From contig NW_024037076.1 in the NCBI RefSeq assembly GCF_015706575.1, positions 3,692,777 to 3,756,776 of the forward strand: 64,000 bases of DNA. Direction: 5' to 3'. The translations under genes were made by a program, and so were the position numbers. The notes beneath the pieces are model-generated. The model worked only from the letters and a program-made list of their open reading frames with translations, searched no databases and was not told the origin of the DNA. The DNA comes from Patiria miniata. Lineage: Eukaryota; Echinodermata; Asteroidea; Valvatida; Asterinidae. Of the stretch, positions 13,201 to 28,200 are shown piece by piece. Within the stretch, counting starts at the first letter, position 1, and every line of letters begins with the position of its first letter.

Positions 13201-16200
13201 CTTTAGTAGGGCTTCTTTAGTAGGGCTTCTTTATCAAATGGCATAATGGCAGCAACCTGTGCCGTGTACGCTTGTCATAATCATGACGACCCAGCACTGG
13301 GTGTTGGCTCTGCAATTTAAAGGGAAAATACAACATTTGCAAACATCAAAAAATAAAACTACCAAATCATTTTGAAATACCTTGCTGGACTGTTAGTGAA
13401 TGACAGTGTAAAGCATCCTGTAAAATCATGGCACCTGGTATACTGTCATTTTCAAGAAAAGTGGTATTTTTGTATCAATTTCCAACGCTGATCGGCCGAC
13501 CAGCGTTGGAAACAAACTGGCTTTTTTTCCAAATACTGGCCCCAATTGACCATCGCACTTGTTTGCACTCGATTACACACCTATGAACGGGTACAAGCCA
13601 GCTAGACTGGTTGCCTGACCTTACAAATCCCCAATGTATGTAAACTGCCCTGTTTCTTCTTATATGGAGTCAAGGAACTAGACTACCGGAAAATGATTGT
13701 TTTTCTTGGTTTTTATAGCATTTTCGAACCCAAAACCTCAAAAAAGTAAGTGTAACTATATTTGCTATATATTTCCAACCCCCCAATTCCATTCATTTCT
13801 GAAAATTACAGCAAAAGCAAATGATGCATATTCCCTTTAAACACAGTTTTTGCCATCCAACAGCTTGCCTGCTAACTTCTACCCATGGCACTATGCAATC
13901 TTTGCCTACTACAATGGCGACACTGACATTCTGGTACCCGGCTGTCGGCTGGGTCACGTAGGCCAAGCTTTAGACATAACAGCTTTCAAAGGCTTCTAAT
14001 GGCTGCTGCCTGATTTGTCTATTGACGAAATCACTTTCACTGTGTTTTTGAAAAAAGTGTTATACTCGTGTACACTGAGCTCAAAACTTCAACAGGTCAG
14101 GTTTTGAACGTTCTTCTTTGGAATTTCAGTGACCAGTGTTATTATTGAAAACAAACAAACAGGAATCAAAAGCAATAATCCTACATGTAAATGCTTCACG
14201 TTCACTGTGTTTTTGAAAAAAAGTGTTATACTCGTGTTCACTGAGCTCAAACTTCAACAGGTCAGGTTTTGAACGTTCTTCATTGGAATTTCAGTGGTGT
14301 TATTATTGAAAACGAACAAACTGCATCAAAAGCAACAATTCTACATGTATATGCCTTTAAAGGGATTGTTTATCAAACCCTTTTGTTGTAATTTTCAGAA
14401 ATGAACTATTTGAGGGGTTAGTATAATAGATCAAATATTGTTACACTGACATGTTTGAGGTTTTGTGTTCGAAAATGCCGGAAAAACCAAGAAAAACAAA
14501 AATGTTCAAGCATTCTGGTTCCCTGACTCCACTAAAGATGAAATAGATCAATATTTATAGATGCCAGAAAATTGTAAGGTAAGGGAACCTGTCTAGCCTG
14601 CCTGCACCCTTTCATGAACATGTAACCAATAGCAAACTAAATTTGGACTGAAAAAAATGGTAAATTTGAATCAGTGGTTGAAAAATAGTTAGGTTTTTTC
14701 AATGGTGGTCGGCCGACCACCGTTGGAAATGTATACAAAAAATACTATTTTCTTGAAAATGACTTCACACCAGGTGCCATAATTGTACAGGATGCTTTAT
14801 ACTGTCATTTACAAACATCCTAGTAAAGTATTTCGTAAAAACTTGGTAGTTTTATTTTTCGATGTTTGCAAATGTTGTATATTCCCTTTAATGTCTTTCC
14901 TTCTGATTCGCCCCCCCTCCCCCCCCCTCCCCCCCCCCCCCATGTAGGACTATGTCCTCGCTCTGTGACCAAGTTCTACTCCACTCGGGATCTCTGGACC
15001 TGCCTGGGGGGTCAGCCAACACCTCCTTGATCACCATGGACAGCGAGGTATTGTGTTTGGCCATCTGCAACCAGGCCAGACTGCACGGGGACCAGGGAAT
15101 GTACGCCGCGGCCAAGGACCTGATTCAACTGGCCAGAGACCGGTTCCCAGCACCCTCTAAACACGCAAAGGTGAACAAGGGGGCAATGTTGTAGTCGAGT
15201 ACTTTTTTCCGAGTACCGAGCACTGCCGAGTCCTTAGGTTGCCGGGTACGAATAGGAGTACGAGTACTTATACCTCCGAGTACAAGAACGGGTCTCCGAG
15301 TACGAGTACTTATACTTCCGAGTACGAGAACGAGTACGAGTACTAGTACTTCCGAGTACGAGTACTCGCACTCGCATTTCCGAATACGGCCATACGGCAA
15401 ATGGTTCATTGTGCGTATAATTGGCCCAAGCCCAGTCAGACCGATAAACAGACCCACTCACGGCTAGCTGTGAAATGTGTTTGTCCGGACTTGCACAGAA
15501 GAAAATCAGGAAATCTCGATTTCTCAACAAGCCAATCAACCATTTCAAACTGAAAGTATCGATAAAATAAGGCCATGGTAAGTGAAGCTATAAAAAAAAT
15601 TCCCCCGAGTACTGCTATTCGAGTACGAGTACTTTAATGAGCGAGTACAGTTTTGACATGTCTAGTACGAGTACGTTGCTGCCCGAGTACGAGTACCGTC
15701 ATTTCCAGTACAAATACTTTGACATTCGAGTACGAGTACTCCAAAAAAGTACTCGAGTAGTAGTCGAGTACGAGTACCGAGTACGAGTACTACAACACTG
15801 CAAGGGGGCAGTGTAAACGCCTGTGTACACCCGGCACGAAAAACGAAATCAAACGTTAATATGTGACATCACGACAAGCATATGCGTTGCAAATTCGCAA
15901 AAGTTCCAACATCTAAACTTTCCAACTCTGGCAAATTTCACAGCGAATGATTCTTGACGTAAAATTTGCTTCGCATTCATAGGTTCGACTTTAGAGGTAG
16001 CCTGCTAGCCAAATGCTTATCAAATCAGTGGCGGGCTAGTCAAACTATTCCTAAAGTAGCCCGGCTGGCGAGTCAAAAATTAATGGGCGGCAAAGATGAA
16101 AGGACAGGAAGAAATAAATAATTAAATTCATAAAGCAAACCTGTATCAATTTGTGTTTAATTCTTTTTTAACTGTTGATGGTTAAATTATAAGATCTGTT

Positions 16201-19200
16201 TTAATATTAAAAACACTGACAAGATTGCCTCAGGATACGCATTTATTATGCACATTGTTGTTTATGAGACACTGTATAAAAGAAAAACATGCGGGCCAGA
16301 GAAAATGCCTGTGAGCTATAGTTTCTGTTTCAGTAGCCCGGCTGGCTATTGAAAAAAAAGTTAAGGTTGAACCCTGCATTCATTTTTTCAGAAAGTGGTA
16401 GCGAGGTTTGCGCAGTCGTACTTAACTTGCCGCCCACCTCTGCCACCCAAGTTCGAATGCCACCCAGACCGACAGTCCCGACCTGATTTTGAGTGTTTCA
16501 TTGGAATATCCTGAGGTTTTCCCCCACCTCTAAAACTGAATATTTCTTCATTGTCTTCATCCGATGCATCCCAAGCCATTAGGCCAACAAAAAAAAGTCT
16601 CCAGTTTCTGGTATGGAGCTTGCCCAAAAAGTGGTGCAGCGACGCGGCTTTTTTTTTTTTTTTACCTGATTTTTTTGCTTCAAATGTCGGCTGATGACTG
16701 CAAATGGTGCCCGACTAAACTTGGTGCAAATATATGGGAGTCCAGAGAGGCCACATAAAGCTTATTCTCGACCATAACCCAATCTAAAAACACGTTAAAA
16801 TTGGGCAGCAGCAGGATTCAAGTCAAACCAGTGAGTTTGGCGGTTTTGAGACATCATCTTTCATTGAAAAAAAAACTTTTCCATTTTGCCGACGCGCATG
16901 GCTACGGCGACGCGCGCGCATACCAGAAACCGGAGACTTTTTTTTGTTGGCCTTACGAGCTAATCACAAGTCCTCCAGTCCCATGTAAACTCACAAGCTA
17001 TACAAATAAAACGTGACACAGGTTTTCCTTTGTTTTTCATTCCACCCCCTTGACTCGTGAATTGAACTTGTGATTTACTTGTGACTAGACGTGTGAATTA
17101 CTTGTGATCCAACGCACGTACCCTGACTACTACGGTACTGCTGGAAAATCTCAGCCCAAACAGTTTTCAAGAAAAAAATTAGTGACCTTGTTGCTTTTTT
17201 TCTTGATGTGGTAGATATGGATGGAATGCGAGCAGGAGCTGTCCTTTTCCAGGGCCATCTTGCAAGGCAAATGGCAACAGGCAGAACAGGCTGTCCTAAA
17301 CCTGGCATCCATCAATGAGTCTGGTGCCCTCTACAGGTGAGCAAATGTCAATTACAACACTTCCCCCTCCCCCCCCCAAAAAAAAACCCAAACAAACACC
17401 CCTGGTGATTCTGAAACTTTTTTTTTTCAAACGGTTGAGCAAGGGGTTAACTCAGTCGTAAGTCTTACCACACGTCCATCACAAGTCCATAGCTGCCAAC
17501 TATTACGAATTTTTCGTAATTATTACGAATTGTTTGTTAAATTACGAAAATACGATTTGCCACTAAAACATTACGAATTTCCCATTTTCTACCTAACGAA
17601 AAATAAAAAATTGTAAAGTAGCGTTTATGACCGAAAACTTTTGGCGAAATGTTGCGATAATGGATGGACTGGTGACAAGTCTAATAAGCAATGCGGTCAA
17701 GCACCTGATAGACATCAATGCAGTGTGCGCAGTGGAGTACTTGAGGACCAGACTAAAAATATTTTTCAATGGTGTGTCATTTGTGTGCATCTCGTGGATG
17801 TTTGGTTGTGTGTACTGACTGTATGTGACGGTCGTGACGATCGTGAGCACATTTGGTCGCTTATTGCCGGGATGAGACCCATCAGTGCGAGATTTTAATC
17901 ATGGAATTTGATTAGAGTATGGTTGGAAGGATTGGTAATAAGAGTTTGAGTTTATCACAACGTCCAGAAAAGATAAATCAGCATGCATTTGCAAGGTATG
18001 TTGGCGGCATACGGTGGCCCTAAATCATTGTGTGTAAAAACATGATACAAACTCGAAACTCAACATCGACAGCATGCATCTCATAAAAAATATGCGCACA
18101 TGTTATTATTGTTATTATTTATTTGACTTCAACAAACAAATACAGACAGTAAAACAAAATTAATTTTAAAACAGAATTATTAAAAAAACAAATTAATTAT
18201 TATTTTTTTTTTTTTTTAATTATCTTTTGGCCTACAGTACATTATTATTTACAACAAGAAGGGTATGCACATGAACGTGTATATGTAAACCATGTACCTG
18301 TACTCGATGTTGGTAAGGCTGGTACATACACTTTTGATAATATGAGCAGTTGAAAATGACCGCACGGGTTGATTACTAATTGGGATTTTGAAAAGTTGGC
18401 AGCTATGCAAGTCAATCACAACCCAATCACAATTCAGTCACAAGTCAAATCACAAGTCAAATCGCATATACGTCACAACCAAGTCGATTACATCTGTTTC
18501 ACATTTCAATCACAATTCCATAGCAAGTCAGTTGCGAGGCAATCGCAAGGCAATTACAAGTCAATCACAAGTCCATCACACGTCCATCACAAGTCAAATC
18601 ATGGGTACATACAAGTCAAATCCGAAGTGCACCACAAGTGCATCACAAGTCAATCACAAATCCATCCTAAGTCCATCACAAGTCCATCCTAAATCTATCA
18701 CAAGTCAATCCTAAGTCCATCACAAGTCCATCCTAAGTCCATCACAAGTCCATCACAAGTCCATCACAAGTCCATCACAAATCCATCACAAGCCCATCAC
18801 AAGTCAAATCCCAAACCCATAACATTTAAGTCACGTTGTAAGTCACAAGTTCATCAAGTCACAAATAAGATCACAAGTATAGCAGCATGAACAATGACAA
18901 AGTGGGCTCTTTAAAACCCTAACTCCCTAGCATGATTTACTAGGAACCATACCCATCCTGGCAAATTCCAACACCATATGGGAAACGGCACACACATCTG
19001 GACTTTGATTCTGGAGGTGTGCCAACCGATTGTAAAAGACTGTCAGTTTAGGGGTACTGTACCCATCCTGACAGATTCCAACAAAACATGCCGTTGGGGT
19101 TTGATGGGTTGAGTCCTGTTAGGGTTAACATTCACAGTTCACTTGAATGGCTTATAACTTGACTTTATTCAACTGGCTGACTTGTAAGGACACTGAGTGA

Positions 19201-22200
19201 AGGGACACTAATTGCTAACAGATTTTTCATTTGCTTGGCCAGTGAAGTAACATGCTCTGACTTTCGTATGTTTCAGGAAAGTAATCCTCTTAAAGAAGCG
19301 CGGTGAAACGACGGCCGCTTTCGGTGCTGTCAATAAAATCGTCAGCAGCTGCAAAGAGAATCTCCAGGGTTTCACCACCGAGCTCCTCGTCAGGTACGCA
19401 GCACAGCAAAAGCATCATTTATTTTGTAACTTTGATAAAAGTTGTCGTCGTGGAGATGGGAACTTTAATGTGGAGCACCGTGGTAACAGTATTCGACTCA
19501 TGTCGGCGATGCGTGGGTTTCGAACCCTGACAGGGAACATGCTGCTGTGTTCTTGGGCAAGACACTTTACTACAACTGCCTCTTTCCACCCAGGTGTATA
19601 AATGGGTACCTGTGAGGGTAGAGACTAGATTGTGCTGATCACAAGAAAGTGAGTGTTCTTTCAGTAAAACGAAAACAAATCACATAGGGATGTGTGTGGA
19701 TTGTTTTCGTTTTGCTGAAAGGAGGAACACCTTTTTTGTGATCCGTGGACAGAACTTTAAAATGGAGGTTGTGTTAAAAATTCCGTAACTTGAAAGTACA
19801 TGAGTGATTTGAATGATTCTTGTACTAAAAGAAAAATTATGAATTGGGCTTTCATATCCTAGATTTTCAAAGTGCTACATGCAGAACTTCACTAAAACAA
19901 TAGTCCCGACATTTGGGTTTCGCTTTTTTTTTTTACTCACCCTGCACAGCACAAGTATGAATTGCATCAGTAATTCTCACTCTCAACATTGATTTTTCCA
20001 ATTTAATTTTTGTTTAACCTTTTGTTTGCATTGCTGTTGCCATGCCAACCTGGCACCTATTTACGTTACTTCTGTATTACCAATCTCTCTCCAGGGCCCT
20101 TTTGGAGTTATCGGAGCTACACTCGGTATCGTCCAATCACACGTCAGCTATCCCCCACCTGTTGGAAGCCTTGGCACTGTGCCAAACCCACCACCTGTCT
20201 TCACTGTACACGGAGGCGACGGCACGATTAGCCCAAACCCAGGTGATCTCATCGAATCACATTTTCAGAGAGTTTTAGGGTTTAGGGGAGATTTGTATTC
20301 CTTTATTTTCTGTTGAAAGGAACAGATGTTAACAGATGTTAATTATAATACAAAGATGTCTAACATGTATGCATAAAAGCATATCTTTGGCCCTCAGTGG
20401 CGCAACCAAGATTTGGCTTGTTGGGGTGGGGTTCCCCTTTTTTTTCAAATTGGTTTTAGAACTGTGATTTTTTTTCTTCAAATTTTGGCTGCAGACAATA
20501 TTTAGGTGGGGGGGGGTGATGGACTATTTTGACGTTGGTGGCGCCATAGGCCACATATACATATCACAAATAAAAACTGACAAACACGAACAATAAATAA
20601 ATAGAAATTGAAAACCTGGGGGGGGGGGCTTTGTTTTTCTTTCTTTTTTTCTCATTTTGTCCTTTTACTTATTTGTCTTTCCCACAGTTAATGCTTAAGA
20701 TGCCCCACCATGCTTTGAGCCTAGTGGACAGAATTATGCCGCAAGTTCTTGCTAACGGTAAGTCATAGTTATCAGTTTTTTGTTTTCCTAAGGCCAAAAA
20801 AAAGTCTTCGGTTTCTGGCATGGAGCTTGCCCCCAAAGTGGTGCGGCGACGCAGCTTCTTTTTTTTCCTTTTTTTTTCCTTTTTTTTATCTTCAAATGTC
20901 GGCTGATGACTGCAAATGGTGCCCGACTAAATTTAGTGCAAAATAAATGGGAGCCCAGAGAGGCCACATAAAGCTGATACTTGATCGTAACCCCATCTAA
21001 AAACACGTTAAAATTGTGCAGCAGCAGGATTCCAGTCAAACCAGTGAGTTTGGCTGTTTAGAGACATATTCTTACATAAAAAAAAAAACTGTTTAATTTT
21101 GCCGACGCGCATGGCTATGGCGACCCGCACGCATACCAGAAACCGGAGCCCTTTTTTGGGGGCTAAGCTATCACAAAATTCCTTTTCATCATTTTTTTGG
21201 GCAAACCCGCTTTTAAATAACCAAAAATACCGTACCTGAGACAGTTTACCCATTCCTATTGGTCGAGAGCCTGTCATGTGGGTGGTCATAACCGCCATTT
21301 AAAGTCAATATAAATTTCTATTTCGTTTTGCTGAAAGAACGCTTATTTTTTGTGTGATCCATGGACAGAACTTTAAAATGGTGTTTGTGTTCAAAATTCC
21401 GTAACTTGAAAAGTACATGAGTGATTTGAATGATTCTTGTACTAAAAAGAAAGCTTATTGATTGGGCTTGTATATCCTAGATTTTAAAAGTGCTATCTGC
21501 AGACAAACCTTCATTCGAAAATTGGCCCTGCCATTTTGAGTATTGTTTTTGTTTATGCACCCTGTATTGTAAGGAAAGTTTAGCACACCGCGTGGCCTTA
21601 GTGCACCACACAGGTGGCCTGAATATGGCGGGAAATGCGGGAACACTTTTAGACGTTTGCTGAGCTCTTCTTAATTTCAGTGGGGTGATTCAAAGCCTCT
21701 CTTAATGTTTGTAGTTTGGTGTAGTTGCTTTGTATAGAAGTACTGTTTGTGGATTATTGATAACTTTTATGTTACTAATTTTAATAAAATTCTGAAGATT
21801 CATTAAATACTGTGAAAATTACCCTTTGACTGTGACCTAGACGTCACGTACACTAAAAGGTTAAATGAGATCATGTTCCGAGTGCGGATTCAGGGATTGT
21901 ACACGAGCAGTTGCTTTTCAGAATTGGACACAGCAAATGTTGAAGTGCTAGCAATAGAATCCATTTCAAGGGAATATTTGCAAACATCAAAACCAAAACT
22001 CCAAGTTATCCCAAAATACCTTACTGTACTGCTAGCGAATGACAGTCTAAAGCATCCTGTAAAATCATGGCACCTGGTGGGCTGTCATTTTCAAAAAAAT
22101 GTGGTATTTTCGTATCAATTTCCAATGCTGGTCGGCCGACCATTATTGTAAAAAACTTGCTTTTTTTAATACTGCTCCCAAGTTGTCATATTTAGCGATA

Positions 22201-25200
22201 GTTAGTCAGTATTTTGTTTGCAATCGATTACACACCTATGAACGGGTACAAGGCAGCTAGACAGATTCCCTGACCTTACAATTCCTCAACGTCTATTAAT
22301 TGCTCCGTTTAATCTGAAGTGGGGTCAGGGAACCAGACTACAAGAACATGATTGTTTTTCTTGATTTTTCAAGCATTTTCAAACCCAAAACTTCAAACAA
22401 GCCAATGTAACAATATTTGCTAAAAAATACTAACCCCCCCCAAAAAAATCCATCGATTTCTGAAAATAACAGCAAAAGCAAATGTTGTATATTCCCTTTA
22501 AAGGACCAAAACAAAATTTGCATCTATTTTGTCTGTTTTTTCAAACTGTACTGTAGAGTATCTACATCTACCGTACATTAGGTTCAGTTGTTTGCCCCCT
22601 ACTTAAGATTTTGAGCAAGGTTATTGCTTCAAACAAATAAAAAAGCACAAAATGCAAATAAGATGTAATGAAAAATAGTTATCGATCTCTGGTCACCGCG
22701 TGGGTCGATTTTGATCATATGCGTCAATCTTTTTTTTTCCTTTCAAATTTTCCATGGTAGCTAACAGCGCCCTCTATTGCCGCACCTCCTCAAATGATGG
22801 AGGGCACCAAGGCAAATTATGGGAGGACACCAAGGTATATGAGGACACAAAAAAAGCAAAATAGTACCCACCTTGTCAGTACAATCCAAGCTTGAAAAAA
22901 AAGCCAATTTTTTTTAAATTCATCGCCGCACCAATTCTGGAACTTTGGTCTGACCAGAAACCGACTATTTGTTTTTTTGTTTTTTTTGGCCTAATCCTAT
23001 AGCTGAACCAATACCTACACAATTTTTTAAAGAATACGCCTGTTGGCACCCTGTTGTAAAACCACCTTCAATGTTAGTTTTCTCCCAAACGATCGATATC
23101 ACTTCATGCGGAATAATTTCACAGGGTATTTGTCAGCCCTTATGTTCTTCACTTTGAGTTTTCTGTCTTTAAAACGGTTGGTATTTCCAGGGACCATAAT
23201 TGCAAATGATCCTACGTGTCATTAAGATACATACATTTTCCCAGATGCAACCACTATTTCCCAACAGGTCACATTGACCGACATGTGACCTTTAGCCAGA
23301 TGTGGTAACCAACTATCAGTTGGTCTTATCTTATTTGCATAAACTCTGGTGGGGTCCTATATAAAAATCCAATTGATGATGATAAATGTATAAAAGTACG
23401 TCATATAATGTACTAGCATGTTTGTTATTGTGTAAATCAAGGATTCTATTGTTCCTCTTCCCTTTTCCTTCGTTTATGATCTATCTTTTTTGCAACAGCT
23501 ATCATTGGTTTTATACACGTTGTAAAAGCGATGTTGTCCTCAATTTGGTTCCTATCCTCGATTTATTGATGGTGTTGCACGTGTGTGTCCTCGATTTACA
23601 CAATAAACAAACGCTACATGTATTGTACTACTTGACTTCAAACTATCCCCTTAATTGTTTGCCTGTGTCATTATGTCAACGTTTAAAACATTTAGAACTT
23701 TAAAACGGTGGTTGTGTTTAAAATTCCATAACTTAAAAAGTAAACAAGTGATTTGAATGATTCTTGTACTAAAAGAAAGCTGATGAATTGGGCTTTCGTA
23801 TCCTAGATTTTGAAAGGGCTACATGCAGAACTTCACTAAAACAATAGTCCAGACATTTGGGTTCAGCTTTTTTTTTTACTCACCCGGTAGGCCCAAATTG
23901 CCTATGCCAGCAGAATCACAATTTGCATGCCCTCAATATTTTTGCTAATAGAGCATTTTGTGGGCCATGAACTTCAAGGAGAGTTGAAAGTATTTTTCTC
24001 CTGGGTTTCGGAAGTGAGTGCGTATTTGTCACTGGGGTCTGTGGCAGTTTACTTACTGTTTATTTTTTACTGGTCTGCAACCTATAATACGTCTGCAAAA
24101 ATTATGCAATGAATTACGGTAATCATATTTTTGTTTATGTTTTTCTTATTTTCTTTTAATCACTTAAATATGATTATGCCATCCCATTCATGATAAGGCC
24201 ATGTTTGCAAGCAAACAAGATAATCCTTTATGCATGTATTATTTATACAACATTTACAAACATGAAAACTTAAGCTACCAAATTATTATGAAATACCTTA
24301 CTTGACTGTAAGTGAATAGTCTCAAACATCCTGTGCAATCATGGCACAGGGTGTGCTGTCATTTTCAAGAAAGGTGGAACTTAGATCAATTTCCAACGAT
24401 GGCCGGCCGAAAAAACTAACTTGTAAATTTACTGCCAACATTTTGTAGTCCACATTTTGTTTGCAATCGGTTTACACACCCGTTAATGGACCGCAAGCCA
24501 GCTAGTCTGGTTCCCTGACCTGACAATTCCGTTCCGTTTCAAAACTAGGATCTGGGAACCAGACTACAAGCATTTTTTTATTTGTTTTTTTCCAGCACCT
24601 AGGATAACGAAATTTTTCATAGGCCAGTGTAACAATATTTGCTATAAAATGCAAGCCCCCAAATCCATCCATTTCTGAAAATTACAGCAAAAGCAAGTGG
24701 TGTGTAAATTTGTAGGGGCCATGCCACAATAATACTAATGAGGCACTAGAGCTCAGTTGCCGCTCAAAACATGTACAGCAAACAGGCTCCCGCAATTTCA
24801 GGATGTGTTTTGCCAGTAACCTGTTTTGATAAGCAAGTATTTTGTGTGTTTAGCATATTTCTGTGCTTAATACAGGTAGTAGATACATAAAAATTGCCCC
24901 CCCCCCTCCCCCAGCACCACGTGTATGTATGCTTCACAATAATAGTTGACATTTTTTTAGACTGCAAGTGTACTGTACACCTGAATGGCTCAGTTAATTG
25001 ATACAGTACGTAGCCAGTATTTTTGTTACGGATATCTCAAAATGGAACACCACATCAATCAATTTTTCTTTGTTCTACAAATCAGTCACAAAACTTGAAA
25101 AAACAATGGCCGCAAGTTGGGGAGAAAAAATCATAGGTGATACAGATTGACCAAAAAAAAAAACAGATCACCTTCAACTTGACAAACAGGTCAACATGTT

Positions 25201-28200
25201 GCAACACAATTTGAACCCAGTCACTGAACTAGATTTCATCGCCCCGATGTAATCGAACTCGGCCGACTTTACACCCAGGCTCCCTACATTGCCTATTGTA
25301 ATACCCCAAGGGACCTCAATCATCCGATACTGCCAATAACCATAAATCCATATGTGGGATTGTTTACTTCAATTGTGATCGGGTCTGTATCTTACAGTGT
25401 TTGTTCTGCTGCCCTGGAGTTTGCCATCAAATCAACTGTCATTATTTTCCCATATCAGCCGATAGGTACTTTGGACCCAGACACAATGGAATCGTAAAAC
25501 AATGGGTGTTCGTTGCTCTGTGGTTTACTACCCATTGTATGTTGAGTGGGACTGGGATGAAGGTCTATCGGTAGTGTCACAAGTTTTCCCAATCTGGGAA
25601 CGGGATGTCACAAGTTTTCCCCCTATACGGGCAAACTATGTCAGATTATATTTGAGGATTGGGCAGAATTAAGCCCTAAAACTCTCAAGTGTTCTAGAAT
25701 ACATATGCTTCTGTCAAATACCAGTATTCAGGCATGCAACTTTTCCTCGGATCAGCTGATTTCCTCTTTTTTTTACTTCCCATGTATGCCATTGAAAATA
25801 GAAAAACACTGTACAAAGTCTGGGGAAAATTTGAATTTCCTCTTTTTTTTGTGATTTCCCAGTTGCATGCCTGAGTATTGGGAACAGTTTTATGTACTGC
25901 AGAACGAAAGTCATATGTGGTGTGTGATTGCATCAATTTTATCAAGAAAAAAAGTAATGTGTGTGGTTTTTTTTAATATGAAGACCCTCCTATGCTAACA
26001 TACATTCTGTGCCAAGTTGTCCTTTCAGTCCAAATCAATCAAGTGACTGTTTTCAACAGTTAAGAGCTACATAAAGCTGGATTGACTGGCTGTGACTGTT
26101 ATGATACAGCTATGCAATTGACTGTACAGCAGGTGATTAATAAGCCAGCTGTGCCTAGCACTTCACCTGCGTTTGTCTGTTGACTGAATTTGACTAGTCA
26201 CAGTGCTTGCTTATCTGATCTGACTGTTAGTGACTAGCCTGTGTAAAAGGCATGGCATGGGAAGAAGATTGATATTTTGACTGTCAGTGACAGTTCAGAT
26301 AGCAAGAGGGTTGAATGTACTCTTACAATAAACAATGCTGTTGTGTCATATGAAATGTTGATAAAAACTTGTTCAGGTTATTGTAATATGTAGCCTAGAT
26401 GAAGGCTGTTCATTCATGTGGACCATTTTGAAGGTCCAAGGAGCAAAAAGATATTAAGAAAATAACCAGAAATTACTCAAGAATACAATTTAATATTCTA
26501 ATGGCATATCCTAATGGTATTAGACTTAACCTTTGATGGAAGCATGTTCTGGTTTTTTTTTCTCTGAAGGTTTTTTTTTCAACTTAACACTTTCCAAATG
26601 TTCAATGTAACATGCAAATAAATTGTTAAATGCTCGTTAAATCAAATTTAACAACTTTCAACCCATCCCTATCCACCCTCATGCACCCCTACCCTACCCT
26701 TCCCCCACCCCAACCTCACTTGTATGGTACCCCACCCCTACCTCCAGCCTTACTTTACCCAGCCCAACCCTTCCACCCACCCTACCTCCAGCCTAATGTA
26801 TACGCTACACACCCCACCTCTACCCTACCATATACCACCCCTTTGCCAACTCCTATCCCCACCCACACCCTTACCCCTACCCACACCCCTGGCCATACCC
26901 CTACCCACACCCCTGCCTCGCCCCTACCCCTACAATGCCCCTACCCCTACAACACCCCAGTCCCACCCCTTTTCCAGGCATGCAACTTTTCCTCGGATCC
27001 ACTGATTTCCTCGTTTTTTACTTCTCATGAATGTCATTACAAATTGAAAAATACTGTACAGAGTCTTGTGTGGTTTGGAACTTCCTCGTTTTTTCCCCCT
27101 AAATTCCCAGTTGCATGCCTGCTTTTTCCCGCCCCTGTCCCCACCCTATCCCCAACCCTTATTTTGTCATTGTACCAAAATTGTCTAATTGTACCTACAT
27201 TTTCAGCACTTGTTCTTAATTGAAAACTGAGTATATTCATAATTTGTTTTGTTCCTTCTCAAAGGATTTTATGCTCAATTATGGTAAATGTTTTAATTTT
27301 GTTTACCTCATTCTTTCCAGGCTCCCTGTATGAGCAGTGCTGTGTGAAGTTCCTGTATGCCAAATGTAAAGTCGCCTGTTCAGGACAGTTAGACAGCGAC
27401 GGCAGAAAAGCAGGTAAATGTGGATACATATATCATTAAAGCTACAGTCCATGATTTGCAGCTATCCAAAAAGTAACTGACGTAATTATTGTTGAAAAAC
27501 ATACTTGGTTGAAAGATAGTAAGGGGACTAACCTCCCTGTGAAATGATTCTTTCTGGCATGCTGTCATTTTGAAGAAATCAACGAAAGAAGGCCTTTCCA
27601 GATCGTTGTTAATTTCCGTTAGTAGTTCGTGTTTTTATACGGCAAAGCACACGCAAGTGTTGACACGACGCACACGCGCCCGCGGTTGCTATTTTTTGTC
27701 GGATCAGTACACGACTTCGTGTAGCTGCAATCAGTTCAGTGAGAATTTGTCTCGGAAGCTAAATTCGGGCCGAATTCAAAACATGATTCAGCAACTTTAG
27801 ATTTGAAATCGAGATCCTAGAATGTTGTTTTTCTCAAAATACACAGCTGAAGCTGAGCTGAAAGTTCATCAGGTTACAAACTACAAATGATAGACTGTAC
27901 CATTAACTCTTTCAGTGCCCACGAAAGTTGAAAAGTTTAACCCAAAAATCGAGTCGAGCTTTTTTGTAATTGTAAGCGTTTTTTGTAATTGTTCAAAATT
28001 CTGTAAAAAAAAAATGTAAATAAGTTTTACTCACTAAATTTGTTGTTGTTGCTCTCTGGTATATCTTTGATACATTGGAAAGTCGATAGTAGTCACATAC
28101 ATAGTGATACACCCTGAAACACTGTCCTGCACACAGGGGAATTCCACACTTTTTGCAGAAGATACAAGTTTTAGTGCTGCGCCATCTCGCAAGAACTCGA

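Noticed and set aside
13863-13999. GC-richer open stretch after CAACAG that could be an ANAPC5 exon
   Set aside because: Its translation does not resemble APC5, and the exon at 12343 joins directly in phase with the exon at 14948, leaving no missing residues.
17627-17898. Open frames inside the 914-bp insertion as transposase remnants
   Set aside because: They are short, with no DDE, zinc-finger or other recognisable motif, so they are kept only as a property of the element.
26630-27223. Proline-rich open frame of 197 codons
   Set aside because: It is low-complexity translation of the CCCTACC repeat running into a MITE.
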